In this document: piece after piece, positions 13,856 through 21,477 of the stretch
How the letters are laid out: every line of letters starts with the position of its first letter
How positions within the stretch are numbered: position 1 is the first letter of the stretch
Source of the DNA: Actinomycetota bacterium
GTDB taxonomy: Bacteria; Actinomycetota; Acidimicrobiia; Acidimicrobiales; BP-101
NCBI GenBank assembly: GCA_030838265.1
Contig: JAUTXA010000236.1
Location: 1 to 24,560 of the forward strand
DNA length: 24,560 nucleotides
Reading direction: 5' to 3'
Translations under genes and position numbers: made by a program
The notes under the pieces: model-generated
Told to the model about the DNA's origin: nothing
Seen by the model: the letters and a program-made list of their open reading frames with translations, nothing else
The model's database searches: none

Positions 13856-14791
13856 ATGGCCACCGACGTCCGCCCGTCGCGCTCTCCACGCGCTGGCCGA
13901 CCTCCCGCTGCCCCTCTCGTCGATCGCCTGATCCCCAAGTCGGTGCTGGGTCTGGCCGTGATGATCTTGGCCTTCGCCATCGGCAGCGCCTTCAGCGGCG
14001 TGGCCTTCTACTCCTATTACGAGTTCAAGAAGGATCACAGCGATCAGCTCGTCCGCAGCTACGACAAGCGCTTCGCCTTGGCCGAGAAGACGCTGCAGTC
14101 CGAGACGGCCAACGCCAAGTCCGAGATCCAAAAGGAGCTCGAGCCCATCAAGAAGGTGCAGGCCGAGGGGAGCACTCTGCTGCAGCTGTCGAAGCAGGTG
14201 AAGGGGGCCATGTTCGCGGTTCGGACCCTTGACGAAGCGGGCCAGCCCTCGGTGGGCTCAGGGTTCGCCGTGGCCTCCGACAACAGCCAGACCCTGGTCT
14301 TGACCTCGTACACGACCGTGCGGGCTGCCACCCATCAACCGGGCCCCACCATCTCGGTGAAGCAGGGCGACACCGACGTCCGGGCCACCTTGTGGACGTG
14401 GGACGAGCAGCAGGACATGGCGCTCTTGGTCGTCAACAAGGGCAACATCTCGAAGCTCTCCTTCGCCCCCCGCGACCCACCGCCCGCCCTCGGCGACCGG
14501 GTCTTCGCCATCTCGGCCATCGCCGCCTCCGGGGCCGCAGTCACCCAGGGCTTCGTCGTCGACGTCTCGTCGCTCGGCATCGAGCACGATGCCAAGATCG
14601 GCCCCGCCTTCCAGGGCGGGCCCCTGCTCAACTCCAAGGGTGAGGTTCTCGGCGTCGCCTCGCGCTCCTACGCCCCCATCGGTTTCGCCACGGACGCCGT
14701 CTACTACGCGCCCCCCGTGCGCGCCGCGTGCGGCAAGCTGCTGCGCTGCCCCGACGAGCAGACGGTCAGCGGAGCCGGCGCCCGCCGCTAG
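13856..14791 (+). CDS. Membrane-anchored trypsin-like pseudoprotease
   Basis: A 311-residue protein. A basic Pro-rich cytoplasmic start is followed by one membrane helix (~30-53; VLGLAVMILAFAIGSAFSG) and a charged, probably coiled-coil stalk (~56-105). Residues ~117-285 have the outline of a chymotrypsin/HtrA-type protease: GSGFAVASDNSQTLVLTSYTTV, QDMALLVV, and FQGGPLLNSKGEVLGVASR. The catalytic His position reads Thr153 (TSYTTV instead of TNxHV) and the nucleophile Ser position reads Gln253 (AFQGGP instead of GNSGGP); Asp187 remains. It is therefore very likely inactive and may bind peptides or cell-wall partners. Two Cys near the end (292, 298) may pair. The gene is convergent with, and 20 bp from, a penicillin-binding protein gene. 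Start ATG 13856 lies 7 nt after TACCCT. Confidence 0.75.
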   Translation: MATDVRPSRSPRAGRPPAAPLVDRLIPKSVLGLAVMILAFAIGSAFSGVAFYSYYEFKKDHSDQLVRSYDKRFALAEKTLQSETANAKSEIQKELEPIKKVQAEGSTLLQLSKQVKGAMFAVRTLDEAGQPSVGSGFAVASDNSQTLVLTSYTTVRAATHQPGPTISVKQGDTDVRATLWTWDEQQDMALLVVNKGNISKLSFAPRDPPPALGDRVFAISAIAASGAAVTQGFVVDVSSLGIEHDAKIGPAFQGGPLLNSKGEVLGVASRSYAPIGFATDAVYYAPPVRAACGKLLRCPDEQTVSGAGARR

Positions 14792-14811
14792 AGCGGTGAC
14801 GCGGTGACGCG

Positions 14812-17064
14812 CTAAGGGCTGAAGAAGGTCGTCGACGTGGTGGAGTCGGGCGACGTGGTGCTGGTGGTTGGTGGGGCCGTGGTCGGCGGAGGCTGAGCCT
14901 TGGGAGCGGCGGGCTGGTAGATGAACGGCCCGCCGTCCGACGTGTTCGACGGCGCCCGCTTGGCCCCGGGGTCGAAGCCGCTGCGGTTCTTGCGGTTGAG
15001 GGCGGCGGCGATCGACTGGATGGGCGCGGGCTGGCTGAAGTCGGTGACGGGGACGTTCTTCAGGGCCTGGGCCATGAAGTCGTGCCAGGTGTTGGCCGGG
15101 ATGGTGCCACCGAAGACGCGGCTCACCCCCTTGATGCCCCGCAACGACGCCCGCTTCGGGTCCTGAGAGTTGGCGTAGCCCATCCACACCGAGGTCGACA
15201 GGGTGGGGGTGAAGCCGACGAACCAGGCGTTGGTGAAGTTCTCGGTGGTCCCCGTCTTGCCCGCCGCCGGGCGGCCGATGTTGGCGTGCGTGCCGGTGCC
15301 ACTGGTGATGACCCCCCGCAACACGTCGGTCACGTTGTCGGCGACGATCTGGTCGATGACCTGGGTGCCCTTGCGCTTGGTGTTGTCCTCGAGCACCTTG
15401 CCCGTCGAGTCGGTCACCCGAAGGACCGGGGTGGCCGGCTGCCGCAGGCCGCGGTTGGCGAACACGCTGTAAGCCGAGGCCATGTCGAGCGGTGAGACGT
15501 CGATGACGCCGAGGGCGTAGTTCCCGCTGCAGGTGTGGACCTTGGGGCTCCACCACGCCGAGGTGATGCCCAGCTTCTTGGCCATCTCGGCCGTTTCCTT
15601 GCACCCCACGTCGCGCACTATCTGGGCGTAGACGGTGTTGATCGACTCGACCGTCGCGGTCCTGATGGTCGCCGACCCCATGCCGCCGCCCTCGGCGTTG
15701 TGGATCTGGCAGTCGGCGGCCGAGTGCACCGGCTTGCAACCGGGGATCACGAAGACGCCTGGTGCTCGGTACACCTTGCTCGGCGAGTAGCCCTTGCTGA
15801 AGGCGGTCGCCAGCACGTAGGGCTTGAACGACGAGCCGGGCTGGCGGCCACTGCCGCCGCCATCGGGGCTGACCACCCCGGCATCGAGACAGGAAGGCAG
15901 CACCTCGGCCTTGTCGTCCGGCTTCGGGTGCGGACACTGGCCGAGAGCCAGGTTCACCTGGGCGTACTGGCCGTTGTAGAAGTCGCGGCCGCCGACCAGC
16001 GCTTTCACGTAGCCCGTCGGAGGTTCGACCGAGGCGAGCGCCATCTCGAGCGGCGGCCTGGTGCCGGCCAGCTGGCGAGACACGGTCTTCTCAGCCAGGT
16101 CCTGCAGCGCGGTGTCCATGGTGACGTCGATGTGCAGGCCGCCGCCGAACACGACGTCGTGGCCGTACTGGGCCACCAAGTACTTCTGGACGTAGTCGAC
16201 GAAGTAGGGGTACTGGGTCTGGGCCTGCACCGGCGAGTACACCTGGGTCGCAGGTCCGCCCGGCGCGCCACGGGCCGCCAGCCAGACGACCTGGCCCTTG
16301 GCCTCGTCGTACTGGGGCTGGGTGATGAAGCCCTGCTGCAGCATCTGGGTCAGGACGATCTTGCGCTTGATCTCGGCCCCCGTCGGGTTGCTGCGGGGGG
16401 CGAAGTAGCTGGGGGCGGGGATGATGCCGGCGAGGAGCGCCGACTCCGCCACGGTCAGCTGGGTGACCGGCTTGCGGAAGTAAGACTCGGCGGCCGCACC
16501 CACTCCGTAGATCCCGTCCCCCAAGTAGATCGACGACAGGTATTTGAAGAGGATCTCGTCCTTGGAGAGCTTGCGGTCGACCTGGCTGGCGAGGATGGCC
16601 TCTCGCACCTTGCGCACGATGTTCCGCTTCTTGTCGGTGTACGCGTTCTTCACGTACTGCTGGGTGATGGTCGACCCGCCCTGGACGACGCTCTTGTTGC
16701 GCACGTCGGCCCAGAAGGCGCGGGCGCTACCCCTGATGTCGACGCCGCCGTGCTTGTAGAAGTTGCGGTCCTCCGACGAGATGACCGCGTTCTTCAGCAC
16801 CGCCGGGATGTCACCGGGTGCCACCGGGATGCTCTGCTCGAACTTCCGGAAGATGCCGATCTCGTGCTCGTTGCCGCTGGGGTCGACGGTGTAGAGGTGG
16901 CTGATCTGTGAGGCCACTGTGGGCTTCGGCTCGGGGATGGTCGCGGGCAGGGGCACGAACAAGAAGGTGGCCAGAATCGTCACGCTGACGGCCACGGGGA
17001 CGGCAGCCGAGCAGATGATGAAGAGGGCAAAGGTCCGGAGGAGGGCCCGGATCGTCCGTCGCAT
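14812..17064 (-). CDS. ponA: Class A penicillin-binding protein (bifunctional transglycosylase/transpeptidase)
   Basis: A 750-residue peptidoglycan synthase. One N-terminal helix (~8-38) anchors it. The glycosyltransferase domain (~80-260) has catalytic Glu98 in SSEDRNFYKHGGVD and GGSTITQQ (129-136). The transpeptidase domain (~335-680) has the SxxK Ser411 (GSSFKP), SIN (474-476) and KTGT (603-606). The tail is Pro/Thr/Ser-rich (PPPTTAPPTTSTTSPDSTT), typical of actinobacterial PBPs, with no PASTA domain. Unusual are six Cys in the external part (377, 392, 443, 452, 488, 512), the first pair in an insertion just before the active Ser, suggesting disulfides. ATG 17064 is 7 nt after CAGACT on the minus strand; the frame extends upstream to 17331, but that overlaps selA. 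The symbol is by family. Confidence 0.95.
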   Translation of the reverse strand: MRRTIRALLRTFALFIICSAAVPVAVSVTILATFLFVPLPATIPEPKPTVASQISHLYTVDPSGNEHEIGIFRKFEQSIPVAPGDIPAVLKNAVISSEDRNFYKHGGVDIRGSARAFWADVRNKSVVQGGSTITQQYVKNAYTDKKRNIVRKVREAILASQVDRKLSKDEILFKYLSSIYLGDGIYGVGAAAESYFRKPVTQLTVAESALLAGIIPAPSYFAPRSNPTGAEIKRKIVLTQMLQQGFITQPQYDEAKGQVVWLAARGAPGGPATQVYSPVQAQTQYPYFVDYVQKYLVAQYGHDVVFGGGLHIDVTMDTALQDLAEKTVSRQLAGTRPPLEMALASVEPPTGYVKALVGGRDFYNGQYAQVNLALGQCPHPKPDDKAEVLPSCLDAGVVSPDGGGSGRQPGSSFKPYVLATAFSKGYSPSKVYRAPGVFVIPGCKPVHSAADCQIHNAEGGGMGSATIRTATVESINTVYAQIVRDVGCKETAEMAKKLGITSAWWSPKVHTCSGNYALGVIDVSPLDMASAYSVFANRGLRQPATPVLRVTDSTGKVLEDNTKRKGTQVIDQIVADNVTDVLRGVITSGTGTHANIGRPAAGKTGTTENFTNAWFVGFTPTLSTSVWMGYANSQDPKRASLRGIKGVSRVFGGTIPANTWHDFMAQALKNVPVTDFSQPAPIQSIAAALNRKNRSGFDPGAKRAPSNTSDGGPFIYQPAAPKAQPPPTTAPPTTSTTSPDSTTSTTFFSP

Positions 17065-17137
17065 CGGCGTCAGTCTGACATGCCCCGATCGTCCCTCGGC
17101 CGCGGTGAGACACACGCCCGCACCTAATCTGAACGCC
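17065..17137. promoter_or_regulatory. Divergent promoters (PBP and selA)
   Basis: A 73-bp gap. CAGACT on the minus strand (17077-17072) is 7 nt before the PBP start at 17064. TAATCT on the plus strand (17125-17130) is 7 nt before the selA GTG at 17138. Both transcripts are predicted leaderless. No tRNA fits in the gap. Confidence 0.5.
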
Positions 17138-18412
17138 GTGCGGCCCCCTTCCGTCGACGCCCTGGCCCGGTCGATCGAGGGCACCGAGCTGCCCCAACCG
17201 CTCCTGGTCGATGCGGCGCGCGAGGCCATTGCTGCCGGCGACCCGACGTCGGCCGCCGAGCGGGCCCACGCCATCGAGCGGGCGTTGCTGCGGCCGGTTA
17301 TCAACGGGACGGGCGTCCTCCTGCACACCAACCTGGGCCGAGCTCCTCTCGCCGTCCCGGCCTCGCCCGCTCGCTACTCCAACCTCGAGCTCGACCTCGT
17401 CACCGGCAAGCGCGGGTCGCGCCACGGTCACGCCGCCTCGCTGCTGGCCCGGGCCGCCGGTGCCGAGGCCGCGCTGGTAGTGAACAACGGGGCCGCCGCA
17501 GTGCTCCTCGTGCTCGCCGCCCTCGCCACGGGGCGCGACGTCGCCGTGAGCCGGGGCGAGCTCGTCGAGATCGGCGGCGGGTTCCGGGTTCCGGAGGTGC
17601 TGGCCCAGTCCGGCGCTCGACTGGTCGAGGTGGGGACCACCAACCGCACGCGGGCCGCCGACTACGACGACGCCAACCGGACGGGCGCGCTGGCCCTCAT
17701 CTTGAAGGTGCACCAGTCGAACTACCGGATCGTCGGCTTCACCGAGACGGCCGAGGTGGGCAGCCTGACGGCCATCGGCCCGCCCGTGGTGGTCGACCTG
17801 GGGTCGGGCCTCCTCGATGCCGCCACCCCGTGGCTGGCCGGGGGTCCTCCGGATTGGTTGGCGGGTGAGCCCGCGGCCCGTCAGACCCTGGCCGCCGGCG
17901 CCGCCATCGTCACGTTCTCGGGCGACAAGCTCCTCGGCGGCCCGCAGGCGGGAGTGATCGCGGGACGGGCCGACCTCGTCGCGGCCTGCGCCCGGCATCC
18001 GCTGGCTCGGGCGCTGCGCCCCGGCGCCCTCGTCCTCGACGCCCTCCAGTCGACGGCCCTCGCCTATCTGCGGCGCGACGGCGCAGCCATTCCCTTCTGG
18101 CGCATGGCCACCATCCAAACCGATGAGCTGCGGCGCCGGGCCGAGGCCCTGTGGGCCCAGGCCGGGCCCGACGTCGGTGCTCGTGTCGTCGAGTGCGAGT
18201 CGGTCCCCGGCGCCGGGTCGACGCCCGGCATGGTCATCCCCTCGGCCGGCATCGCCATCGACGGCGATCACACCCAGGTCCTGCGCGCCTTCGACCCGCC
18301 GCTCATCGCCCGGGTGCGCGACGCCTGCACCGTCGTCGACCTCCGGACCGTCGAGTCGGGGGACGACCCGCTCGTGGCCAAGGCCGTCGCCACCCTGACC
18401 GCGTCAGCCTGA
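17138..18412 (+). CDS. selA: L-seryl-tRNA(Sec) selenium transferase (selenocysteine synthase)
   Basis: A 424-residue PLP enzyme that converts Ser-tRNA(Sec) to selenocysteinyl-tRNA using selenophosphate. Diagnostic segments are INGTGVLLHTNLGRAPL (55-71), LVTGKRGSRHGHAASLL (88-103), VNNGAAAVLL, GTTNRTRAADY and TFSGDKLLGGPQAG, with Lys264 as the PLP lysine. Slightly shorter than E. coli SelA (463) because of a trimmed N-terminal domain. Start GTG 17138 is chosen because TAATCT lies 7 nt upstream; the frame is open back to 16919, but that would overlap the PBP gene. selB follows after 13 nt. No selC (tRNA-Sec), selD or recognisable selenoprotein gene is in this window. Confidence 0.96.
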   Translation: MRPPSVDALARSIEGTELPQPLLVDAAREAIAAGDPTSAAERAHAIERALLRPVINGTGVLLHTNLGRAPLAVPASPARYSNLELDLVTGKRGSRHGHAASLLARAAGAEAALVVNNGAAAVLLVLAALATGRDVAVSRGELVEIGGGFRVPEVLAQSGARLVEVGTTNRTRAADYDDANRTGALALILKVHQSNYRIVGFTETAEVGSLTAIGPPVVVDLGSGLLDAATPWLAGGPPDWLAGEPAARQTLAAGAAIVTFSGDKLLGGPQAGVIAGRADLVAACARHPLARALRPGALVLDALQSTALAYLRRDGAAIPFWRMATIQTDELRRRAEALWAQAGPDVGARVVECESVPGAGSTPGMVIPSAGIAIDGDHTQVLRAFDPPLIARVRDACTVVDLRTVESGDDPLVAKAVATLTASA

Positions 18413-18425
18413 ACCGACCTCGGCC

Positions 18426-20153
18426 GTGCACGTCGTCGCCACCGCCGGTCATGTCGACCATGGCAAGTCGACCCTCGTCCTCGCCCTGACCGGCACCGAC
18501 CCCGACCGTTGGGCCGAGGAGAAGGAGCGCGGCCTCACCATCGACCTCGGGTTCGCCTTCACCTCGCTGCCCTCCGGGCGGGAGGCGGCGTTCGTCGACG
18601 TCCCCGGCCATGTCCGCTTCCTCAAGAACATGCTGGCCGGCGTCGGGGCGGTCGACGCCTGCCTCTTCGTGGTCGCCGCCACCGAGGGGTGGAAGCCGCA
18701 GTCCGAGGAGCACCTGCGCATCCTCGACCTCCTGGGCATCGGCACCGGGATGGTTGCCCTCACCAAGGTGGGCCTGGTGCCACCCGACGAGCGCGAGCTG
18801 GCTGTCCTCGATGTCCGGGAGCACCTGGCCGGGACCTTCCTCGCGGACGCCGAGATCGTCGCCGTCGACGCCCCGTCCGGCGAGGGGGTGCCCGAGCTGA
18901 TCGCCGCCCTCGACCGGCTGCTGGCGATGACACCCGAGGCTCGCGACCTGGGCCGGCCCCGCCTCTGGGTCGATCGGGCGTTCGCGGCCAAGGGATCGGG
19001 CACGGTCGTCACCGGCACCCTGGCCGGGGGCACCCTGCGGGTCGACGACGAGGTCGAGATCACGCCGGGGGGCGGGCGGGCCCGGATCCGCGCGTTGCAG
19101 TCGCACAACCGGGGCCTCGAGCAAGCGCCGCCCGGTCGTCGCCTGGCGGTGAACCTGGCCGGGATCCACCACGACGACGCGGCGCGCGGCCACGCCGTCG
19201 TCCACCGCGGCCAATGGCACCTGACGACCATGGTCGACTGCTCGCTCAAGGTGTTGTCCTCGCTCGACCACGAGCTGTCGCGACGGGGCGCCTTCCAGGC
19301 CTACATCGGGTCGGGCGAGCACCCGGTGCGACTCCGCATCCTGGGCCGCGAGGCCATCCACCCGGGGAGCACGGGCTCGGTCCGGCTCCACCTGCCGGTC
19401 GCCCTGCCGCTTCTCCCCGGCGATCGGTACGTGCTGCGCGAGAGCGGACGGGGCGAGACGGTCGGTGGCGGCGAGATCCTCGACGTCGAGCCCGTGACCA
19501 AGGCCGCCACCGCGGCGCCCGACCGGTCGGTCGAACGGGTCGTCTCCGAGCGCGGTTGGGTCGAGGCCGACCACCTCGAGCGCCTGACGGGCGAGCGTCG
19601 CCCGGCGACGGTCGGCGGTCGCTGGGTGGTCTCGGCGCCGGCGCTGGCCTCGGCCACCGAACGGCTCCGGGCGGCCGTCGCGGCCGCCGGGCCCATCGGG
19701 CTCGATGTGTCGACCCTCGACGAGCGAGACCGGGCCGTGTTGGTCGCCCTCGATGACCTCGACGTGAGCGGCGGCCGAGCCCGTCCGGCGGGCAGTGACG
19801 ATCCTCTCGTCGGCCACCCCTTCCTCGACCGCCTCAGGGCCCAACCGTTCTCGCCGCCCAGCCCCGACGGCATCGACCGGGCCGAGCTCCGCTCGTTGGT
19901 CACGTCGGGGGCCGTCGTCGAGCGAGACGGCCTCTACTTCGCGGCCTCGGCCGTCGATGAGGCCGCCCATCTCCTCGCCGCCCTCCTGGTCGAGATGCCG
20001 GATGGCCTCACCGTGGCCCAGATCCGCGACGCCCTCGGCACATCACGCAAGTACCTGCTGCCCCTGCTGGCCCATCTCGACGCGAACGGCGTCACCCGGC
20101 GCCGGGGCGACCTCCGCATCGCCGGACCCCGCCTACCGACCGGCCCCGCTTAG
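18426..20153 (+). CDS. selB: Selenocysteine-specific translation elongation factor
   Basis: A 575-residue GTPase that brings Sec-tRNA to UGA codons marked by a SECIS hairpin. The N-terminal EF-Tu-like part has G1 AGHVDHGKST (7-16), the switch ERGLTIDLGF, G3 DVPGH and a degenerate G4 block (ALTKVGLV). Beta-barrel domains follow to ~380 (GSGTVVTGTLAGG, GDRYVLRE). The C-terminal part is a set of winged helices ending with LGTSRKYLLPLLAHLDANGVTRRRGDLR, the SelB RNA-binding helix. Length is close to the usual ~610. The GTG start at 18426 follows selA by 13 nt with no clear ribosome-binding site, so it is probably read from the selA transcript. The last 4 bases overlap the convergent alpha/beta hydrolase gene. 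Confidence 0.96.
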   Translation: MHVVATAGHVDHGKSTLVLALTGTDPDRWAEEKERGLTIDLGFAFTSLPSGREAAFVDVPGHVRFLKNMLAGVGAVDACLFVVAATEGWKPQSEEHLRILDLLGIGTGMVALTKVGLVPPDERELAVLDVREHLAGTFLADAEIVAVDAPSGEGVPELIAALDRLLAMTPEARDLGRPRLWVDRAFAAKGSGTVVTGTLAGGTLRVDDEVEITPGGGRARIRALQSHNRGLEQAPPGRRLAVNLAGIHHDDAARGHAVVHRGQWHLTTMVDCSLKVLSSLDHELSRRGAFQAYIGSGEHPVRLRILGREAIHPGSTGSVRLHLPVALPLLPGDRYVLRESGRGETVGGGEILDVEPVTKAATAAPDRSVERVVSERGWVEADHLERLTGERRPATVGGRWVVSAPALASATERLRAAVAAAGPIGLDVSTLDERDRAVLVALDDLDVSGGRARPAGSDDPLVGHPFLDRLRAQPFSPPSPDGIDRAELRSLVTSGAVVERDGLYFAASAVDEAAHLLAALLVEMPDGLTVAQIRDALGTSRKYLLPLLAHLDANGVTRRRGDLRIAGPRLPTGPA

Positions 20154-21049
20154 GCGCCCTTCTTGGCCCGTCCCCGGCGGGCGGGCCGATTGCCGGCCGC
20201 CGCCCGTTCCTCGGTCTCGCGGGCCAGCTTGGCCACCGCCACCGAGTTGGTCATGACCTCGCCGAAGGCGTCGGGGTCGGCGAGGAGCCACGAGTGGTTG
20301 CCGCTGACCACCTCGCCCTCTGAACCGATGGCCGCGCAGAGGGCGTCGAACGAGGCGCGGGGGATGATGTGGTCCTGGTCGCCCCACAGCACGACGACGG
20401 GCAGCTTGCGTCGCTTCAGCTCCTCGAGCTCGTCGGTCAGGTCGGCCCGGCGGGCCAGGTTGGCCACCCGCCACATGGCGCGCGGGTTGCGGACCACATT
20501 CGAGAGGGCGTCCTCGAGGATCACGGGCAGGACCCTCGTCATCTGGCGGACGGGGAAGATGTCGCGGGGGAAGTGGATCCCCCAGTCCCACAGCGGCCGC
20601 TGCGCCATCGAGCGGACGGTGCTGCCCGACGACGACCAGGCCGAGCCCCCGATGGAGTTGATCAGGACCAGATAGCGGACGAGGTCCTCGTGGTCGTGGG
20701 CCAGCTGGATGGCCACCGCCCCCCCGAAGGAGTGGCCGACCAGGAAGACGGGCTCGTCGATGTCGACGGCCTCGACGAAGGCCGCCGCCCACTCGGCGTA
20801 GGCGTCGAGGGTCACGTCGGGAAGGTCGGGCGAGCCCCCGAAGCCGGGCAGGGCGGGGGCATAGACCTGGCACCCCAGGTGGACGAGGCGCTTCAACGCC
20901 GCCTTGTAGGTGTGCTGGCCCAGGCCCCATCCGTGGAGGAAGAGCACGGGCAGCCCGGCGCCGGCCACGCCGTAGTGGGCGGGACGCCCGAGAACCCGGG
21001 TGCGGCGCCAGACCAGGTGATCGCCCACGGGGGCCGAACTGCTTGCCAT
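20150..21049 (-). CDS. Alpha/beta hydrolase
   Basis: A 299-residue alpha/beta-hydrolase-fold enzyme. It has the oxyanion block FLHGWGLGQ, the nucleophile elbow VGHSFGG (Ser at ~107), the acid-strand segment VVLWGDQDHIIP, and the late catalytic His in VSGNHSWLL. These give a complete Ser-Asp-His triad. The cap region (~150-210; MAQRPLWDWGIHFPRDIFPVRQM) shows nothing that fixes a substrate; esterase, lactonase or haloalkane-type activity are all possible. The C-terminus is a basic tail (RPARRGRAKKGA). No signal peptide is seen. ATG 21049 lies 10 nt after TACCCT on the minus strand, which overlaps the palindrome GGGTACCC (21061-21068). WhiB lies 39 bp upstream on the same strand, and the end overlaps selB by 4 bases. 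Confidence 0.88.
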   Translation of the reverse strand: MASSSAPVGDHLVWRRTRVLGRPAHYGVAGAGLPVLFLHGWGLGQHTYKAALKRLVHLGCQVYAPALPGFGGSPDLPDVTLDAYAEWAAAFVEAVDIDEPVFLVGHSFGGAVAIQLAHDHEDLVRYLVLINSIGGSAWSSSGSTVRSMAQRPLWDWGIHFPRDIFPVRQMTRVLPVILEDALSNVVRNPRAMWRVANLARRADLTDELEELKRRKLPVVVLWGDQDHIIPRASFDALCAAIGSEGEVVSGNHSWLLADPDAFGEVMTNSVAVAKLARETEERAAAGNRPARRGRAKKGA

Positions 21050-21059
21050 CGCAAGCGTC

Positions 21060-21068
21060 AGGGTACCC
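21060..21068 (-). promoter_or_regulatory. -10-like box and GGGTACCC palindrome before the alpha/beta hydrolase
   Basis: On the minus strand TACCCT (21065-21060) lies 10 nt before the ATG at 21049, predicting a leader of only a few bases. The overlapping 8-bp palindrome GGGTACCC (21061-21068) could be an operator or chance. Confidence 0.35.
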
Positions 21069-21088
21069 CTAGGCAGCGAAACGCCGGC

Positions 21089-21352
21089 TCAGCCCGCTCG
21101 GCGGGCCACGATCTGCTTGCGCTCGAGCTCGTTGAGGCCGCCCCAGATCCCGTGGGGCTCACGGATGCGGATGGCGAACTCGAGGCAGGGCTGGCGGACG
21201 GGGCACGAGGCGCAGATCGACTTGGCCTTGACCTCGCGCTCCTCCTTCTCGTCCTTGCGCTCGAACTGGGCCGGGGGAAAGAAGATGGCGGAGTGAGGGC
21301 CGCGACAAGCCGCCTTCTCCTGCCACAGCTCTTCGACCTGCTGCACGCTCAC
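21089..21352 (-). CDS. WhiB-family iron-sulfur transcriptional regulator
   Basis: An 87-residue WhiB protein, a class restricted to actinobacteria and their phages that binds a 4Fe-4S cluster and regulates transcription together with the primary sigma factor. The four ligands are Cys16 (AACRGP), Cys47, Cys50 and Cys56 (ICASCPVRQPCLEFA). The GIWGG turn (68-72) and the basic end LERKQIVARRAG are the usual C-terminal elements. Start GTG 21352 has a GGAAGGGGG ribosome-binding site about 6 nt upstream. A nearby GTG at 21346 is an alternative. Its closeness to the Get3-like ATPase pair resembles whiB4 beside Rv3679-Rv3680 in Mycobacterium tuberculosis, but here an NfeD gene lies between. The sequence alone does not settle the WhiB subgroup. 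Confidence 0.95.
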   Translation of the reverse strand: MSVQQVEELWQEKAACRGPHSAIFFPPAQFERKDEKEEREVKAKSICASCPVRQPCLEFAIRIREPHGIWGGLNELERKQIVARRAG

Positions 21353-21381
21353 CGCGGACCCCCTTCCGGCTCTGCCTGGCG

Positions 21382-21411
21382 ACCCTACCGCCACGTCGCG
21401 TTGCTCGACAA
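21382..21411 (-). promoter_or_regulatory. Sigma-70-like promoter of the whiB gene
   Basis: On the minus strand TTGTCG (21411-21406) and TAGGGT (21387-21382) are separated by 18 bp. The predicted start near 21375 leaves a leader of about 23 nt with a ribosome-binding site, unlike the leaderless genes in this window. Confidence 0.5.
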
Positions 21412-21477
21412 GGGGTGATTTGTCGGAAGGACCCCACTCTGACCTGCGCTTATGTCCGACCGGGGCTGGACCCGGGC

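Noticed and set aside
17065..17137. Possible tRNA-Sec (selC) next to selA
   Set aside because: The gap is only 73 bp and shows no acceptor-stem pairing or CCA-like end; it is filled by two promoters. None of the other gaps fits a ~95-nt tRNA-Sec either.
16811..18271. 486-codon frame antisense to selA
   Set aside because: Same reason: selA on the other strand is unambiguous and this product has shadow composition.
18303..19970. 555-codon open frame antisense to selB
   Set aside because: A compositional shadow of selB, with no recognisable domain and no plausible start signal.
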